From Paenibacillus naphthalenovorans (GTDB taxonomy: Bacteria; Bacillota; Bacilli; Paenibacillales; NBRC-103111): a stretch of 64,000 bases of DNA. Below are positions 17,592-25,445 of this stretch, one piece after another. The stretch is taken from contig NZ_FNDY01000002.1 in assembly GCF_900099895.1 (NCBI RefSeq), positions 186,001 to 250,000 of the forward strand. Direction: 5' to 3'. The translations under genes and the position numbers were made by a program. How positions within the stretch are numbered: position 1 is the first letter of the stretch; each line of letters starts with the position of its first letter. The notes under the pieces are model-generated. The model was not told where the DNA came from, did no database searches, and saw only the letters and a list, made by a program, of their open reading frames with translations.

Positions 17592-18854
17592 TTAATAAGC
17601 ATGTTTCTCTTGATTAAAAACGGCTTGCTCCTTCAGCTTGCGGATGTCTCTGCGAATCAACAAGGAAACAATAAGTGCGATAACGAACAGGCCGGCAAAG
17701 AAGCTCAAGCTGTTCGCATAGCTTCCTGTTGTATCTTTGATCCATGCGGCAAACATTGGACCGGCCAAGCCGGCGGCCGCCCAGGCGGTTAAAATATACC
17801 CATGAATCGCACCAAGCTGCTTGGTTCCGAATAGGTCGCCGATATACGCGGGGATGGCCGCAAAGCCTCCTCCATAACAAGTGTATATCACGGCAAGCAT
17901 AATTTGGAATAATATAACCGTTGTTGTATAGGGCAGAAGTGCAAACAGGATGATCTGAAGCACAAAGAACGTCGTGTAAGTGTTGGGACGGCCAATGTAA
18001 TCCGAGACGGATGCCCAACCGATACGTCCGAGACCGTTGAACAGCCCCAGTACGCCAACCAGGGCGGCGGCTTCCGTCACAGACAGCCCGATGCTCTCCT
18101 GAGCAAGCGGCTTTGCCGCCGACAGGATGGCAATCCCGCAAGTGATATTAATGAACAGCATAATCCAAAGGTAATAAAAGCGGGATGTCTTGATCGCTTC
18201 ATTGGCCGTAAGCTGAGAGAGATCGGTATACCGCGATTTGGAAGCCTTGACTTTCTCCTGAAATCCAGCAGGCATCCAACCGGCAGGCGGCTTCTCAAGG
18301 TACAAGGACGACACCAGCATCAATAGAAAGTAAGCCGCGCCCAGAATATAAAACGTCTTGGCTGTTCCCACCGACTGGATTAAGGAATTCATAATCGGAC
18401 TGCTGATCGCGGCGGCAAATCCAAAGCCCATAATCGCAAGACCCGTAGCCAACCCGCGGCGATCCGGGAACCACTTGACCAATGTGGACACGGGCGCAAT
18501 ATAACCAACACCCAGGCCAATTCCGCCAAGCACTCCATAACACAGGTAAAGCAGATTGAGCGATTCCAGGTTCACCGCAAAACCGGAGCCGAATGTCCCT
18601 ATACCGAAAAAGACGGCGGCAACCAAACCGGACTTGCGGGGACCGTGTTTTTCCACAAAATGACCCATGAAAGCCGCTGACAACCCTAGAAACAGAATGG
18701 CCAAACTAAACGTAAACTGAACTTGACTTGCTGTCCAGCCGAACTGTTGGATCAGCGGGTTGGTAAAATTGCTCCATGCATAAACAGATCCGATAGAAAT
18801 ATGGATCCCTACTGCTGATGCAGCAATCAACCAACGGTTTTTAATTTTCTCCAT
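17592..18854 (-). CDS. OFA-family MFS transporter (oxalate/formate or lactate type)
   Basis: A 420-residue, 12-helix major facilitator protein of the OFA family. SIGSVYAWSNFTNPLIQQFGW at the N-terminus, GGIGLGVGYIAPVSTLVKWFPDRRGLATG near 110-138, and NGLGRIGWASVSDYIGR near 265 are family hallmarks. Members carry oxalate/formate, lactate or other monocarboxylates. GAGGTG precedes the ATG. The gene has a 5' leader containing a terminator-like hairpin (18896-18957) and faces a divergent AraC regulator; nearby aceA and cstA also concern small organic acids. The substrate is not determinable from sequence. Confidence 0.92.
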   Translation of the reverse strand: MEKIKNRWLIAASAVGIHISIGSVYAWSNFTNPLIQQFGWTASQVQFTFSLAILFLGLSAAFMGHFVEKHGPRKSGLVAAVFFGIGTFGSGFAVNLESLNLLYLCYGVLGGIGLGVGYIAPVSTLVKWFPDRRGLATGLAIMGFGFAAAISSPIMNSLIQSVGTAKTFYILGAAYFLLMLVSSLYLEKPPAGWMPAGFQEKVKASKSRYTDLSQLTANEAIKTSRFYYLWIMLFINITCGIAILSAAKPLAQESIGLSVTEAAALVGVLGLFNGLGRIGWASVSDYIGRPNTYTTFFVLQIILFALLPYTTTVILFQIMLAVIYTCYGGGFAAIPAYIGDLFGTKQLGAIHGYILTAWAAAGLAGPMFAAWIKDTTGSYANSLSFFAGLFVIALIVSLLIRRDIRKLKEQAVFNQEKHAY

Positions 18855-18895
18855 ACATTACACCTCTTCATCAAAATTCTCTTATGCAGAGAAAT

Positions 18896-18957
18896 AAAAA
18901 GCATCACAAACGCCTGTCCTTGGATCGCATGAGAGCAGTGGACAGGATTTGTGACGC
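18896..18957 (-). promoter_or_regulatory. 5'-leader hairpin with T run: candidate attenuator of the OFA gene
   Basis: GCATCACAAA..CCTGTCC (18901-18919) pairs with GGACAGG..TTTGTGACGC (18940-18957), giving about 16 base pairs and a 20-base loop. On the minus strand it is followed by TTTTTATTT, about 42 bases before the OFA start codon, with no gene upstream to terminate. It is not a T-box or any riboswitch class I recognise. Confidence 0.55.
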
Positions 18958-18958
18958 T

Positions 18959-18986
18959 AGTATACCCGCAGGAGCGCTACGTCAAA
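18959..18986 (-). promoter_or_regulatory. Candidate promoter for the OFA leader
   Basis: Minus strand TTTGAC (18981-18986) and TATACT (18959-18964), 16-base spacer. A start near 18952 would put the hairpin at the very 5' end of the message. Confidence 0.5.
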
Positions 18987-19090
18987 CCAGCATATTGTGA
19001 TTATTTCGTATGTTCCGGGAACAGCTTAACGTGGAACAGGATCGCTGCTCACGAATCAAGCGCTTCCGGAATAAATTCCGATTACCATTT

Positions 19091-19141
19091 CGTTAATATT
19101 CTCGTTAATATTCTCGTTAATTATTTCGTTAACATGTTAAC
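19091..19141. repeat. Four CGTTAA boxes at 12-bp spacing plus a perfect 14-bp palindrome
   Basis: CGTTAA begins at 19091, 19103, 19115 and 19127, in a degenerate 12-base unit. The last copy runs into GTTAACATGTTAAC (19128-19141), a perfect palindrome. It sits in the 488-base gap between the divergent OFA and AraC genes, so it is likely a regulator-binding array. Nothing else coding was found in this gap. Confidence 0.7.
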
Positions 19142-19290
19142 AATTTCGACAAATATTAGACTTCCTCATTCTACCATGCAACCGTATTCATGGCAATAGA
19201 TTTGTTCTGTGTTACAAATCGCAAATTAACGTTCTACAACGAATCGTTGAATCGGTTTCGTATGGACATGAATCCCCTTTCAGCTTTTGG

Positions 19291-19320
19291 TTGCATACGT
19301 TTACAGTGATTTGCTATTCT
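19291..19320 (+). promoter_or_regulatory. Promoter of the AraC-family gene
   Basis: TTGCAT (19291-19296) and TATTCT (19315-19320), 18-base spacer, ending 22 bases before the ATG. Confidence 0.5.
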
Positions 19321-19342
19321 TGGGATAGGGAGTGGGACTGCG

Positions 19343-20233
19343 ATGGATGAAGATTTTCAAATTCATTTTGCAAAAGGCGAAAATTTCGCTATGCGAAAAT
19401 TTCACTATCATGATCATTATGAAATTTACTACTTGTTCGCGGGAGAACGTTATTATTACATTGAGAACCGGACTTACTATGTACAAAAGGGCTCGATGAT
19501 TTTCATTAAGAAGAATGAAATCCATAAGACCATAGCGGGCGGCAAGCTGCATGAGAGGGCGGTCGTTTATTTTACCGACCGCTTTGTCGACCAGTATCAC
19601 GGGCAGCATATGGATATGCTGCTGTCCTCTTTCATGAGCGCCAACAGAATCGTTGAACTAAACAACCTCGAGCAAAACTATATCGAAAATCTGATCTTCC
19701 AAATGAATAACGAATACTCCGATCGCGGCCGTCAAGGACGCTCCTTATACTGCGAAACGCTGCTCGTTCAATTGCTGTTGTTCGCTTCCCGCAAAATGAA
19801 AGAAACCGCGGAGGCGGCCCATATTCCAATGCATCCTAAAATTTCGGAGGTCATTGAATACTGCAACGCCAATTTTGTGAAATCGCTTACGATGGAAGGG
19901 GTAGCCGCCCGCTTTTTTATCAGTCCGTTTCATTTCAGCCGTTTATTCAAGCGGTATACCGGCTTTAATTTTACGCAATACATTCATACGCTGCGCATCC
20001 GCGAGGCCCAGAAGCTGCTCCGGGAAACACCGCATAAAGTGATTGAAATCGCCGGGCAGGTTGGATACGTCAATATCGCCCACTTCAATCGCAAATTTAA
20101 ACAAATCGCCATGATGTCGCCGATGGAGTACAAAAAAATGATTAAATCCTCGGGTATATTTACGACCGATGCTGCAGCTGCGTCCGGGACTCCGTCTCCC
20201 GCAGCCTATGAATCTCCACACCGGCCAATATGA
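19343..20233 (+). CDS. AraC-family transcriptional regulator with N-terminal cupin
   Basis: A 296-residue regulator. Residues 1-90 form a cupin sensor (FHYHDHYEIYYLFAGERYYYIENRTYYVQ), and the C-terminal AraC double HTH spans about 170-270 (MEGVAARFFISPFHFSRLFKRYTG, HKVIEIAGQVGYVNIAHFNRKFK). It probably senses a sugar and activates a carbohydrate gene; the convergent GH105 and Gfo/Idh genes are the nearest candidates. AGGGAG lies ten bases before the ATG. Its last 74 bases overlap the 3' end of the GH105 gene on the other strand. Confidence 0.92.
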   Translation: MDEDFQIHFAKGENFAMRKFHYHDHYEIYYLFAGERYYYIENRTYYVQKGSMIFIKKNEIHKTIAGGKLHERAVVYFTDRFVDQYHGQHMDMLLSSFMSANRIVELNNLEQNYIENLIFQMNNEYSDRGRQGRSLYCETLLVQLLLFASRKMKETAEAAHIPMHPKISEVIEYCNANFVKSLTMEGVAARFFISPFHFSRLFKRYTGFNFTQYIHTLRIREAQKLLRETPHKVIEIAGQVGYVNIAHFNRKFKQIAMMSPMEYKKMIKSSGIFTTDAAAASGTPSPAAYESPHRPI

Positions 20234-21305
20234 ACGGGGCAAGCCCCATCATCGCATCCCGGACAACCTTTTCACCGATATAGTATGAATAGCTTCCGTC
20301 ACGATAAGGAGTTCCGCCCAGCCCCGCGCCATGGCAGATCTGATTCAAGTGAACGCCGGTTTCATCCGTCTCTACGAGCCGTTCAAGCATTCCCTGATAG
20401 CTTTTGACAGCGGCGGGCTTGAATTTAGGCGACAAATATCCTAAACGCACCCCTTTGGCGATCGCATAGGTGAACATCCCTGTACCGGAGGCCTCCAGGT
20501 AATTTCCTTCCTTTTGCCCCATATCCAGCACTTGATACCATAAACCGCTCTCCGCTTCCTGCACCCGCACCAAGGCACCGGCCATACGTTCAAAAATGCC
20601 GACAATCGTTCCTCTCTTGGGATGATCCGCCGGAAAATGCTCCAGCGCATCCACGATCGCCATCGTATACCAGCCCATAGCCCGGCTCCAAAAATGCAAG
20701 GACTTTCCCGTGTCTGGATTACACCAGCGCTGTTCCCTGCTTTCATCCCAGGCATGAACCAGCAGCCCGGTTACGGGATCTCGCGTTTGTTTCTCCACCA
20801 GCAGGAGCTGCCGGGAAACTTCGTCAAACCATTCCGGCTGTCCGAACGTTTGGGCATACTGCGCAAGGAAGGGGGAAGACATATACAATCCATCGAGCCA
20901 CATTTGGAACGGATAAATCTTTTTGTGCCAAAATCCGCCCTCGCTTGTTCTCGGGTGTCCCCTCAGCTGGGCCGCAAGCAAATGCGCCGCCTTCTCATAC
21001 CGCGTCTCCCCGGTTTGACGAAGCAGCGGGAAAAGCACCTTGCCTTGATTAATTTGATCGAGATTATACTCTTCCAGCACATACGTTCTGATGGCTCCGC
21101 CAGGCTCTACGAACAAATCCATATGTTTCTTCATGTAGTCAAAATATTTTGCCTCGCCGGTTTGTTCCCACACCCTCCCGATCGACAAAAGCATCATCCC
21201 CGGCACATAAGCCCATCGCTTGGCCAACTCCGGATGATAGCCTTGCAAATCGGAGGCGGACATGAACGTTTCCGCCGTTTGGACTGCCCATTGTAATCCA
21301 TCCAT
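20160..21305 (-). CDS. Glycoside hydrolase family 105 (unsaturated rhamnogalacturonyl hydrolase type)
   Basis: A 381-residue protein from ATG 21305 (GGGAG upstream). It matches the YteR/YesR GH88/GH105 fold: WAYVPGMMLLSIGRVWE, PFQMWLDGLYMSSPFLAQYA (with the catalytic-type Asp) and HFWSRAMGWYTMAIVDALEHFP. Enzymes of this family hydrate and remove unsaturated uronic acid from pectin or other polysaccharide-lyase products in the cytoplasm. No signal peptide is seen. It follows a Gfo/Idh/MocA gene by 25 bases as a two-gene operon. Its 3' end overlaps the convergent AraC gene by 74 bases. Confidence 0.9.
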   Translation of the reverse strand: MDGLQWAVQTAETFMSASDLQGYHPELAKRWAYVPGMMLLSIGRVWEQTGEAKYFDYMKKHMDLFVEPGGAIRTYVLEEYNLDQINQGKVLFPLLRQTGETRYEKAAHLLAAQLRGHPRTSEGGFWHKKIYPFQMWLDGLYMSSPFLAQYAQTFGQPEWFDEVSRQLLLVEKQTRDPVTGLLVHAWDESREQRWCNPDTGKSLHFWSRAMGWYTMAIVDALEHFPADHPKRGTIVGIFERMAGALVRVQEAESGLWYQVLDMGQKEGNYLEASGTGMFTYAIAKGVRLGYLSPKFKPAAVKSYQGMLERLVETDETGVHLNQICHGAGLGGTPYRDGSYSYYIGEKVVRDAMMGLAPFILAGVEIHRLRETESRTQLQHRS

Positions 21306-21330
21306 CGGGTTCACTCCCTTTGCGAACCTT

Positions 21331-22629
21331 TTATCGGCTTGCCGATTCCTGGTATAACAACTCTTGAATACGCACCGGCGCACCGGATTTAACCGATTTC
21401 CAAATGGCCTCGCCGGCCAATACGGAATTCGCTCCCGCTCGGGCTCCCGTTAAGATTTCGTACGGTTTGCGGGGATCGGGGCCAAGAAACAAGTCCTCCA
21501 GAATGAGCGGGTCTCCTCCCCCGTGTCCTCCCTCGGTAAACACAACATGAATGGTTTCCTTCGAGCCGAATAAAGGGAAATAATCGATCGTCTGTACAGG
21601 TACGGGAAAAGGAATGCGGCCGGGCGCATGGAATTCCTGAGTCTCCAAACGGCCCCTTGTCCCGTTAATGGCCAACCGATAGCCTTCATAAGGTACGGAG
21701 AAATTGACCGAGTAGCTGAGCAGCGCACCTTTGTCAAATTTGACGGCTGCCGTATAGGTATCCTCGATATCGATCTCCGAATCGAAAATACAGGCGTCCG
21801 GACGGTAATTCGTGTAGCTGCCCGGACCCTTGCCGAACGCAGCCTCGCCGATATGGTCGTCTTTCGGAACCGCCTCCCTGCTTCTGCCGAACCATCTCAT
21901 GTAATAAGCGCAATCCTGTTTCACATTACAGGTCCCGCAATATCTCCTATCCTCCTTCCTCGGATTCAGCTCTCCTTCAGGACCGTAATAATTCAATGCC
22001 CCGTAAGCAAAGGCTTCTACAGGAGTCTGATCGATCCACCAGCTCACCAAATCGAAGTGATGCGTGCTTTTGTGAATGGACAAGCCTCCCGAGTTGCTTC
22101 TTTTCCGGTTCCAGCGTTTGAAATAGCTGGCACCATGGTAGGTGTCGATGTACCAGTTCAAATCAACGGAAGTCACACGCCCGATTTTCCCTTCCAGAAT
22201 AAGCTCTTTGATCCTGGCATGAATCGGCATATACCGGTAATTGAACGTTACGCTCACCCTGCCTTTGGACTTTGCTTCAGCCTCCAGAATTTTCCGGCAT
22301 TCTTCGCCGGTCACAGCCATAGGCTTTTCCGTAATCACATCCAGATCATGCTCGAGCGCTTTGACAATGTAAGTTTCATGCGTATGGTCCGCTCCGGCAA
22401 CGATGACCGCATCCGGCCCGGTCCCGCGAACCATGTCTTCGAATTGTTCCGGGCTGTACACGGGAACTCCTTTGAGCTGGGGATATTTCTCAAAGCATAC
22501 TTCAAACCGCCTTGGATCCACATCAAGCAGTCCCGCAATTTCCGCATGCGTTGAGAATGTTTGAAGCATAGGACCGATAAACATATTCATCGCTCTGCCG
22601 CTTACTCCACAAATGACATACTTTTTCAC
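21331..22629 (-). CDS. Gfo/Idh/MocA-family oxidoreductase
   Basis: A NAD(P)-dependent sugar or inositol dehydrogenase-type protein of about 432 residues. The best start is GTG 22629 (GGGGG nine bases upstream, giving MKKYVICGVSGRAMNMF); an ATG at 22638 is too close to that site. The Rossmann domain contains the EKP motif (DVITEKPMAVTGEECRKIL, near residue 95), and the catalytic region SIHKSTHHFDLVSWW follows. A cysteine cluster (CGTCNVKQDCAYY, near 235) is typical of a Paenibacillus subgroup. It likely oxidises a sugar released by the GH105 enzyme encoded just downstream. Confidence 0.9.
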   Translation of the reverse strand: MKKYVICGVSGRAMNMFIGPMLQTFSTHAEIAGLLDVDPRRFEVCFEKYPQLKGVPVYSPEQFEDMVRGTGPDAVIVAGADHTHETYIVKALEHDLDVITEKPMAVTGEECRKILEAEAKSKGRVSVTFNYRYMPIHARIKELILEGKIGRVTSVDLNWYIDTYHGASYFKRWNRKRSNSGGLSIHKSTHHFDLVSWWIDQTPVEAFAYGALNYYGPEGELNPRKEDRRYCGTCNVKQDCAYYMRWFGRSREAVPKDDHIGEAAFGKGPGSYTNYRPDACIFDSEIDIEDTYTAAVKFDKGALLSYSVNFSVPYEGYRLAINGTRGRLETQEFHAPGRIPFPVPVQTIDYFPLFGSKETIHVVFTEGGHGGGDPLILEDLFLGPDPRKPYEILTGARAGANSVLAGEAIWKSVKSGAPVRIQELLYQESASR

Positions 22630-22754
22630 CTGGCTCATCCCCCGTCAGTCTTTTTTCATTTCCATTGCATTGTAGAACAAATCGAAGATGAAATCTTGGA
22701 CGGATTTTGTCATGATCCATAAAACTTTGCTATTTATGCTCTTTTTCACAAAAC

Positions 22755-22785
22755 AAAAACCGTCCTCTCTCTAGTGAAAGGACGG
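22755..22785 (-). terminator. Terminator after the Nudix gene region
   Basis: CCGTCCT (22760-22766) pairs with AGGACGG (22779-22785); five T residues follow on the minus strand. Confidence 0.8.
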
Positions 22786-22914
22786 CTAATCTTTGCTTAC
22801 ATGATTTCGTTTGCTTCGGCTTTCAAAGCTTTGTACTTTGGAGATGATGGCAGAAGGCTGTACAGAAAGCAGCCCTGAAAGGCTTGCGTTACTTACTTCT
22901 TTCCAATCGACCAT
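22786..22914 (-). CDS. Possible 42-aa small protein downstream of the Nudix gene
   Basis: A short frame starting MVDWKEVSNASLSG eleven bases after the Nudix stop, with GGGAAG close to the ATG, and ending at the base of the terminator stem. Composition looks protein-like, but length and the tight spacing make it uncertain. No family recognised. Confidence 0.35.
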   Translation of the reverse strand: MVDWKEVSNASLSGLLSVQPSAIISKVQSFESRSKRNHVSKD

Positions 22915-22924
22915 AGCTTCCCGG

Positions 22925-23422
22925 TTACGAAAGAAGCTGTTCGTCCTTTAATTTTTTCAATACCACGCGGTCTGTCGGGAACGCCAAAACCGGCAGTTCC
23001 TCATAAGAGAAGAATCCCACTTCCTCTAGATCATCGCCCGCGGCAAGCTCGCCCTCTATCTCATTGGCCAAAAACCAGATGCCAACGGTTTGTTGTTCAG
23101 GATTGTGGAAGTTTGAAAGAACGGTATATACCGCTGTAATCTCTATCTTTAAACCCGTTTCTTCAATAAATTCCCGTCGGGCCGCCTCATACACATCCTC
23201 ATCCCACTCGACGTAACCACACGGAATACACCATTGTCCCTCATAGCTTCCCTTTCTTTTGCCCAGCAATACCTTTTTATCCCTGATGATGATCGCCGCT
23301 ACACCTACCACCGGATTTTGATAGAAGACAAAGCCGCATGAAATACAGTAGGGTCTGGAGATTTCCTTTTTTTCATTTAAACTTAGCCTTCCTCCACACT
23401 TAGGACAGAAATGATATCTCAT
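22925..23422 (-). CDS. Nudix hydrolase with N-terminal zinc ribbon
   Basis: A 165-residue protein. Its start has a zinc ribbon (FCPKCGG...YCISCG) followed by the Nudix fold with a complete box, GYVEWDEDVYEAARREFIEETG, fitting GX5EX7REUXEEXG. Such proteins hydrolyse NDP-X compounds, often NADH- or ADP-ribose-type substrates. The ATG at 23422 (GGAG 11 bases upstream) is chosen over an in-frame GTG at 23434 that overlaps the site. It stands alone, facing the divergent exonuclease gene. Confidence 0.9.
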   Translation of the reverse strand: MRYHFCPKCGGRLSLNEKKEISRPYCISCGFVFYQNPVVGVAAIIIRDKKVLLGKRKGSYEGQWCIPCGYVEWDEDVYEAARREFIEETGLKIEITAVYTVLSNFHNPEQQTVGIWFLANEIEGELAAGDDLEEVGFFSYEELPVLAFPTDRVVLKKLKDEQLLS

Positions 23423-23602
23423 TTCCTCAATCACTCCAAATCTATAAGCCGCTTTTGTTTATCTTAACAGAAAACGCTTGGAAAATGATAGAATAAATGA
23501 ATTTTTTTCCATGACGGGGAACCTGCACTGAAAAGGAGGCATGTATAAATATGATATACTACTGGAAAGAACCTTACGAGCACTGCAAGGAGATGGTTTT
23601 CA

Positions 23603-24448
23603 ATGAAGCTGGTATCGTGGAATGTTAACGGCTTAAGGTCATGTGTGAATAAAGGATTTTACGATTACTTTAAAACAGCTGACGCAGACATTTTCTGCAT
23701 TCAAGAAACGAAGCTGCAGGAAGGACAGATTCGTCTGGAATTGGATGCGGAATATGTTCAATATTGGAATTATGCAGAGAAGAAAGGGTACTCGGGAACC
23801 GCAGTATTTACAAGGATCGAACCGGTTTCCGTACGATACGGCATGGAGGAGGAGCAGGAGCCGGAGGGACGGATCATCACTCTGGAGTACGACGCCTTCT
23901 ATCTTGTTAATGTATACACCCCGAATGCGCGGCGTGATCTGTCAAGGCTGGAATTTAGACTGGCATGGGAAGATCAGTTCCGAAGCTTTCTTCAGCGGCT
24001 GGACGCCCATAAACCCGTTATTGTTTGCGGCGATCTCAATGTGGCGCACCAAGAGATCGACCTCAAAAATGCGAAATCCAACCGTAACAACTCCGGATTC
24101 ACCCCGGAAGAACGATACCAAATGACCCAATTATTAGAAGCCGGTTTTATCGACACCTTCAGACATTTCTACCCCGACCGGACTGATGCCTATACCTGGT
24201 GGTCCCTTATGCCCAAGGTGAGAGAGCGGAACATCGGATGGCGAATCGATTATTTTCTTGCCTCATCAAGACTTGCTCCCTTTTTATTGGACGCACAGAT
24301 CGATGCCCATGTTACAGGCAGCGATCATTGCCCTGTGATCCTGAAAATCGCAGATATAAGCTTGGACGACGGCGCCGGTCCGGTCGACCGGCATGCGGCG
24401 GCGGACTCTGCCGATGAGTTCAGGACGCCTCTTCGCATCTACTGTTGA
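23603..24448 (+). CDS. exoA: Exodeoxyribonuclease III / AP endonuclease
   Basis: A 281-residue ExoA/Xth enzyme for base-excision repair: it cuts 5' to abasic sites and degrades duplex 3' ends. Metal and catalytic residues are seen in SWNVNGLRS, IQETKLQ, VNVYTPNA, CGDLNVAHQEIDL and TGSDHCPVIL. The core ends near residue 252, the normal length, and a further 29-residue, low-complexity, Asp/Ala-rich tail (LDDGAGPVDRHAAADSADEF) is unusual. AAGGAG lies upstream of the ATG. It is monocistronic. Confidence 0.95.
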   Translation: MKLVSWNVNGLRSCVNKGFYDYFKTADADIFCIQETKLQEGQIRLELDAEYVQYWNYAEKKGYSGTAVFTRIEPVSVRYGMEEEQEPEGRIITLEYDAFYLVNVYTPNARRDLSRLEFRLAWEDQFRSFLQRLDAHKPVIVCGDLNVAHQEIDLKNAKSNRNNSGFTPEERYQMTQLLEAGFIDTFRHFYPDRTDAYTWWSLMPKVRERNIGWRIDYFLASSRLAPFLLDAQIDAHVTGSDHCPVILKIADISLDDGAGPVDRHAAADSADEFRTPLRIYC

Positions 24449-24479
24449 AACATATCTGATATCATGCTTGGCAATGCAA

Positions 24480-24507
24480 ACCCCCCGAGAACGGTGTCCC
24501 GGGGGGT
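24480..24507. terminator. GC-rich hairpin between exoA and the small genes
   Basis: CCCCCC (24481-24486) pairs with GGGGGG (24501-24506) and flanking bases. It sits between two convergent genes and could end both, although T runs are short. Confidence 0.6.
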
Positions 24508-24517
24508 CAGTATCAAG

Positions 24518-24709
24518 TTACTGCGCTTGGTCTTCTTCCACTATTTCCCAATGTATGCTGATCATCTTGTCTGCCCAGCTGCGGATATTGATTTCGATCG
24601 CTTGTTCGATCTCTTCATCTGTAAGTTCCCCGAGCTTGCTTTCCTCGATCACGAGCTCGTCTTCCTTTACCGCTTGGCCACCCAAAGACAATTGGACTTT
24701 AATTCGCAT
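24518..24709 (-). CDS. Small conserved-looking hypothetical protein
   Basis: A 63-residue acidic protein (MRIKVQLSLGGQAVKEDELV, ELTDEEIEQAIEINIRSWADKMISIHWEI) with GAGGG upstream. The predicted fold is a beta strand pair followed by helix and strand. No signal peptide or membrane segment. It lies 42 bases after another small gene (24752-24970), so the two may be cotranscribed. Family not recognised. Confidence 0.7.
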   Translation of the reverse strand: MRIKVQLSLGGQAVKEDELVIEESKLGELTDEEIEQAIEINIRSWADKMISIHWEIVEEDQAQ

Positions 24710-24751
24710 CCACAGCCCTCTTTTCGTCTTCCAAGTCGGTCCAAGTCCATC

Positions 24752-24970
24752 TCACGCGCTGCAGCCTTCACATTCATAATACTGGTTTCCGGTCGTTTCC
24801 TTTATTTCAATCAGTTTGCCTACCACAACATCTTCCGCTGCAATAAACTCGAAATCGGCTATTTTAGCTTGAACGCCTTTCCTTGCCTCATCCTCCGAGT
24901 TAGCTACCCAACTGAATGTGCCTGTTTTTTGGGCTGAGGGAATCTCATATTCAAAATGATATCGTTTCAT
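24752..24970 (-). CDS. Small hypothetical protein with C-terminal CxxC
   Basis: A 72-residue protein from ATG 24970 (GGGAG upstream), beginning MKRYHFEYEIPSAQKTGTFSW. The middle (SEDEARKGVQAKIADF) resembles short phage- or DUF-type beta-alpha folds, and the end YECEGCSA has a CEGC pair that could bind metal. It heads a probable two-gene unit with the gene at 24518. Function not recognised. Confidence 0.65.
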   Translation of the reverse strand: MKRYHFEYEIPSAQKTGTFSWVANSEDEARKGVQAKIADFEFIAAEDVVVGKLIEIKETTGNQYYECEGCSA

Positions 24971-25078
24971 ATATTCAGTCTCCCTTCGATTCGTCTGTGA
25001 TCGTAATGCTTGAATGTAAAGTATAACTATACCACAGACCGGTCTATTTTTCACCTCATTTCATTTATCTTTTGGGGC

Positions 25079-25429
25079 TTATATGGACATAAAGCTGTAG
25101 ATTCCAATCCCAAGCATAGCCACAGAAACAGTACAGCACAGGTAAGTATGCAGGCCGCCCTTTCGCTTTTTCCATGCCATGGCAAGCTGCCTGACGGCAA
25201 AGTACATGCCCGTTCCGTTGATGATGAGAAGTACCCAGGTTAACAGTTCCATCGATGCGGAAGCGTCATGCATCATCCCGTGATGGTGCTGCCCATGCAT
25301 CTCCATCGCACCCATGAGCAGCGGTGCGGAGAACCAATGAATCAGATGCAGAAGCAGGACCAGGAGTACCGAAAGACCGGACACCGTGGTATATTTCATC
25401 TCCGCACCCATTTGTCTTCGTTTCTGCAT
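25079..25429 (-). CDS. Small His-rich membrane protein
   Basis: A 116-residue protein with three predicted helices (LSVLLVLLLHLIHWFSAPLLMG, MELLTWVLLIINGTGMYFAV, YLCCTVSVAMLGIGIYSFM). The first extracytoplasmic loop is His/Met rich (MEMHGQHHHGMMHD), suggesting copper or other soft-metal binding. GGGTGA precedes the ATG. It starts 17 bases after the stop of the copper amine oxidase gene in the same direction, so a part in copper supply to that enzyme is possible but unproven. Confidence 0.65.
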   Translation of the reverse strand: MQKRRQMGAEMKYTTVSGLSVLLVLLLHLIHWFSAPLLMGAMEMHGQHHHGMMHDASASMELLTWVLLIINGTGMYFAVRQLAMAWKKRKGGLHTYLCCTVSVAMLGIGIYSFMSI

Positions 25430-25445
25430 CAATTGCGTTCACCCC

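Noticed and set aside
18896-18957. T-box or known riboswitch in the OFA leader
   Set aside because: No T-box AGGGTGG-type sequence and no conserved riboswitch core seen; only a hairpin with a T run remains.
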